The position numbers and the translations under genes are program-made. This document shows positions 4,741 through 5,118 of a stretch of DNA of 5,118 nucleotides, piece by piece. Where the stretch lies: positions 36,850 to 41,967 of the forward strand of contig KL568523.1 of NCBI GenBank assembly GCA_000715605.1. Direction: 5' to 3'. Position 1 is the first letter of the stretch. Every line of letters starts with the position of its first letter. This DNA is from Streptomyces speibonae (GTDB lineage: Bacteria; Actinomycetota; Actinomycetes; Streptomycetales; Streptomycetaceae). The notes beneath the pieces were generated by a model. The model worked only from the letters and a program-made list of their open reading frames with translations. It did no database searches and was not told the origin of the DNA.

Positions 4741-5118
4741 ATGGAAATACGCCGGGTCCCCTACGACCACCCCGACGCCGTGAAACTGGACGCCGAGGTC
4801 CAAGCCGAGTACCACGTCCGCTACGGCGACGGCGGCGACTCCACCCCCATGCACCCGGAGGACTTCACACCCCCCAACGGCATCTACCTCATCGCGTACG
4901 ACGAGGCCGGCGTCCCCGTGGCCTCCGGCGGCTGGCGCGTCCAGAACGCCAACGGCGAGGGCAACCGCGACGGCGACGCCGAGCTCAAGCGCATGTACGT
5001 CATCGAGCAGATGCGCGGCCGGGGCCTCGCCCGCCGCATCCTGGCCGCCCTGGAGGAGGACGCCCGCGCGGCCGGCCGCATCCGCATGGTCCTGGAAACC
5101 GGCACCCAGCAGCCGGAG
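4741..5118 (+). CDS. GNAT-family N-acetyltransferase, C-terminus beyond window
   Basis: The first 126 residues of an acetyl-CoA-dependent N-acetyltransferase are present and the reading frame is open to the right edge. The sequence shows the beta-strand 4 segment ELKRMYV (81-87), followed by the acetyl-CoA pyrophosphate loop MRGRGLARRIL (91-101), which fits the R/Q-x-x-G-x-G/A motif with Arg92, Gly95 and Ala97. The helix LAALEEDARAAG and the next strand IRMVLETG follow. Family members are usually 150-170 residues, so perhaps 30-40 are missing. An ATG start matched with MEIRRVPYDHPDAVKLDAEV is natural for the family. The substrate cannot be told from sequence; small GNATs acetylate amines, antibiotics or protein N-termini. 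The gene is divergent from the nuclease gene and shows no visible link to the operon on the left. Confidence 0.9.
   Translation, partial: MEIRRVPYDHPDAVKLDAEVQAEYHVRYGDGGDSTPMHPEDFTPPNGIYLIAYDEAGVPVASGGWRVQNANGEGNRDGDAELKRMYVIEQMRGRGLARRILAALEEDARAAGRIRMVLETGTQQPE

Noticed and set aside
1..5118. Search for a mobile element, CRISPR array, tRNA, defence system or biosynthetic cluster core
   Set aside because: I found no transposase, no spaced direct-repeat array, no tRNA-like fold and no nuclease/toxin pair. The only nuclease is a canonical DNA-repair enzyme.

Overview
The window is a compact stretch of chromosome from a high-GC actinomycete, most likely a Streptomyces or close relative. The evidence is the very high G+C with G/C in almost every third codon position, GTG starts, start codons placed directly behind TAnnnT -10 boxes, and products typical of Streptomyces chromosomes. 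I see no insertion sequence, phage gene, tRNA, rRNA or CRISPR array. No stretch longer than about 135 bases lacks a gene.

Left part (1-3048, minus strand): a three-gene operon transcribed leftward. Its order is a type I Baeyer-Villiger flavin monooxygenase (1528-3048), an alpha/beta-hydrolase (587-1531) and a short-chain dehydrogenase/reductase that runs off the left edge (1-590). Each junction is a 4-base stop/start overlap (GTGA, then ATGA), so the three proteins are probably translationally coupled. A plausible joint chemistry is ketone (or aldehyde) to ester by the monooxygenase, ester to acid plus alcohol by the hydrolase, and alcohol/ketone interconversion by the dehydrogenase. The gene order is like the start of the mycobacterial mymA-lipR-sadH operon. 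The substrate cannot be read from the sequence.

Middle (3049-3850): a 133-base divergent intergenic region separates the operon from a cysteine-free MerR-family regulator (3182-3850, plus strand), the obvious candidate local regulator. The region holds a 16-bp palindrome in the monooxygenase 5' leader, a smaller palindrome upstream of the regulator's -10 box, a 10-bp self-complementary site and a near-identical direct repeat. The regulator appears to be read from a leaderless mRNA.

Right part (3851-5118): the regulator converges on an exonuclease III-type AP endonuclease/exonuclease gene (3878-4690, minus strand). A 27-base gap separates them, with a strong GC hairpin over it. The nuclease gene is divergent, across only 50 bases, from a GNAT acetyltransferase gene (4741 onward) that is cut by the right edge. 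Both genes have a -10-like hexamer six or seven bases before the start codon, suggesting leaderless transcripts from overlapping divergent promoters. These two genes look like ordinary housekeeping/accessory neighbours with no visible functional tie to the operon.

Overall this is conventional chromosomal sequence. The features most worth a second look are the coupled monooxygenase-hydrolase-dehydrogenase cassette with its divergent MerR regulator, its candidate operators, and the cluster of apparently leaderless genes.
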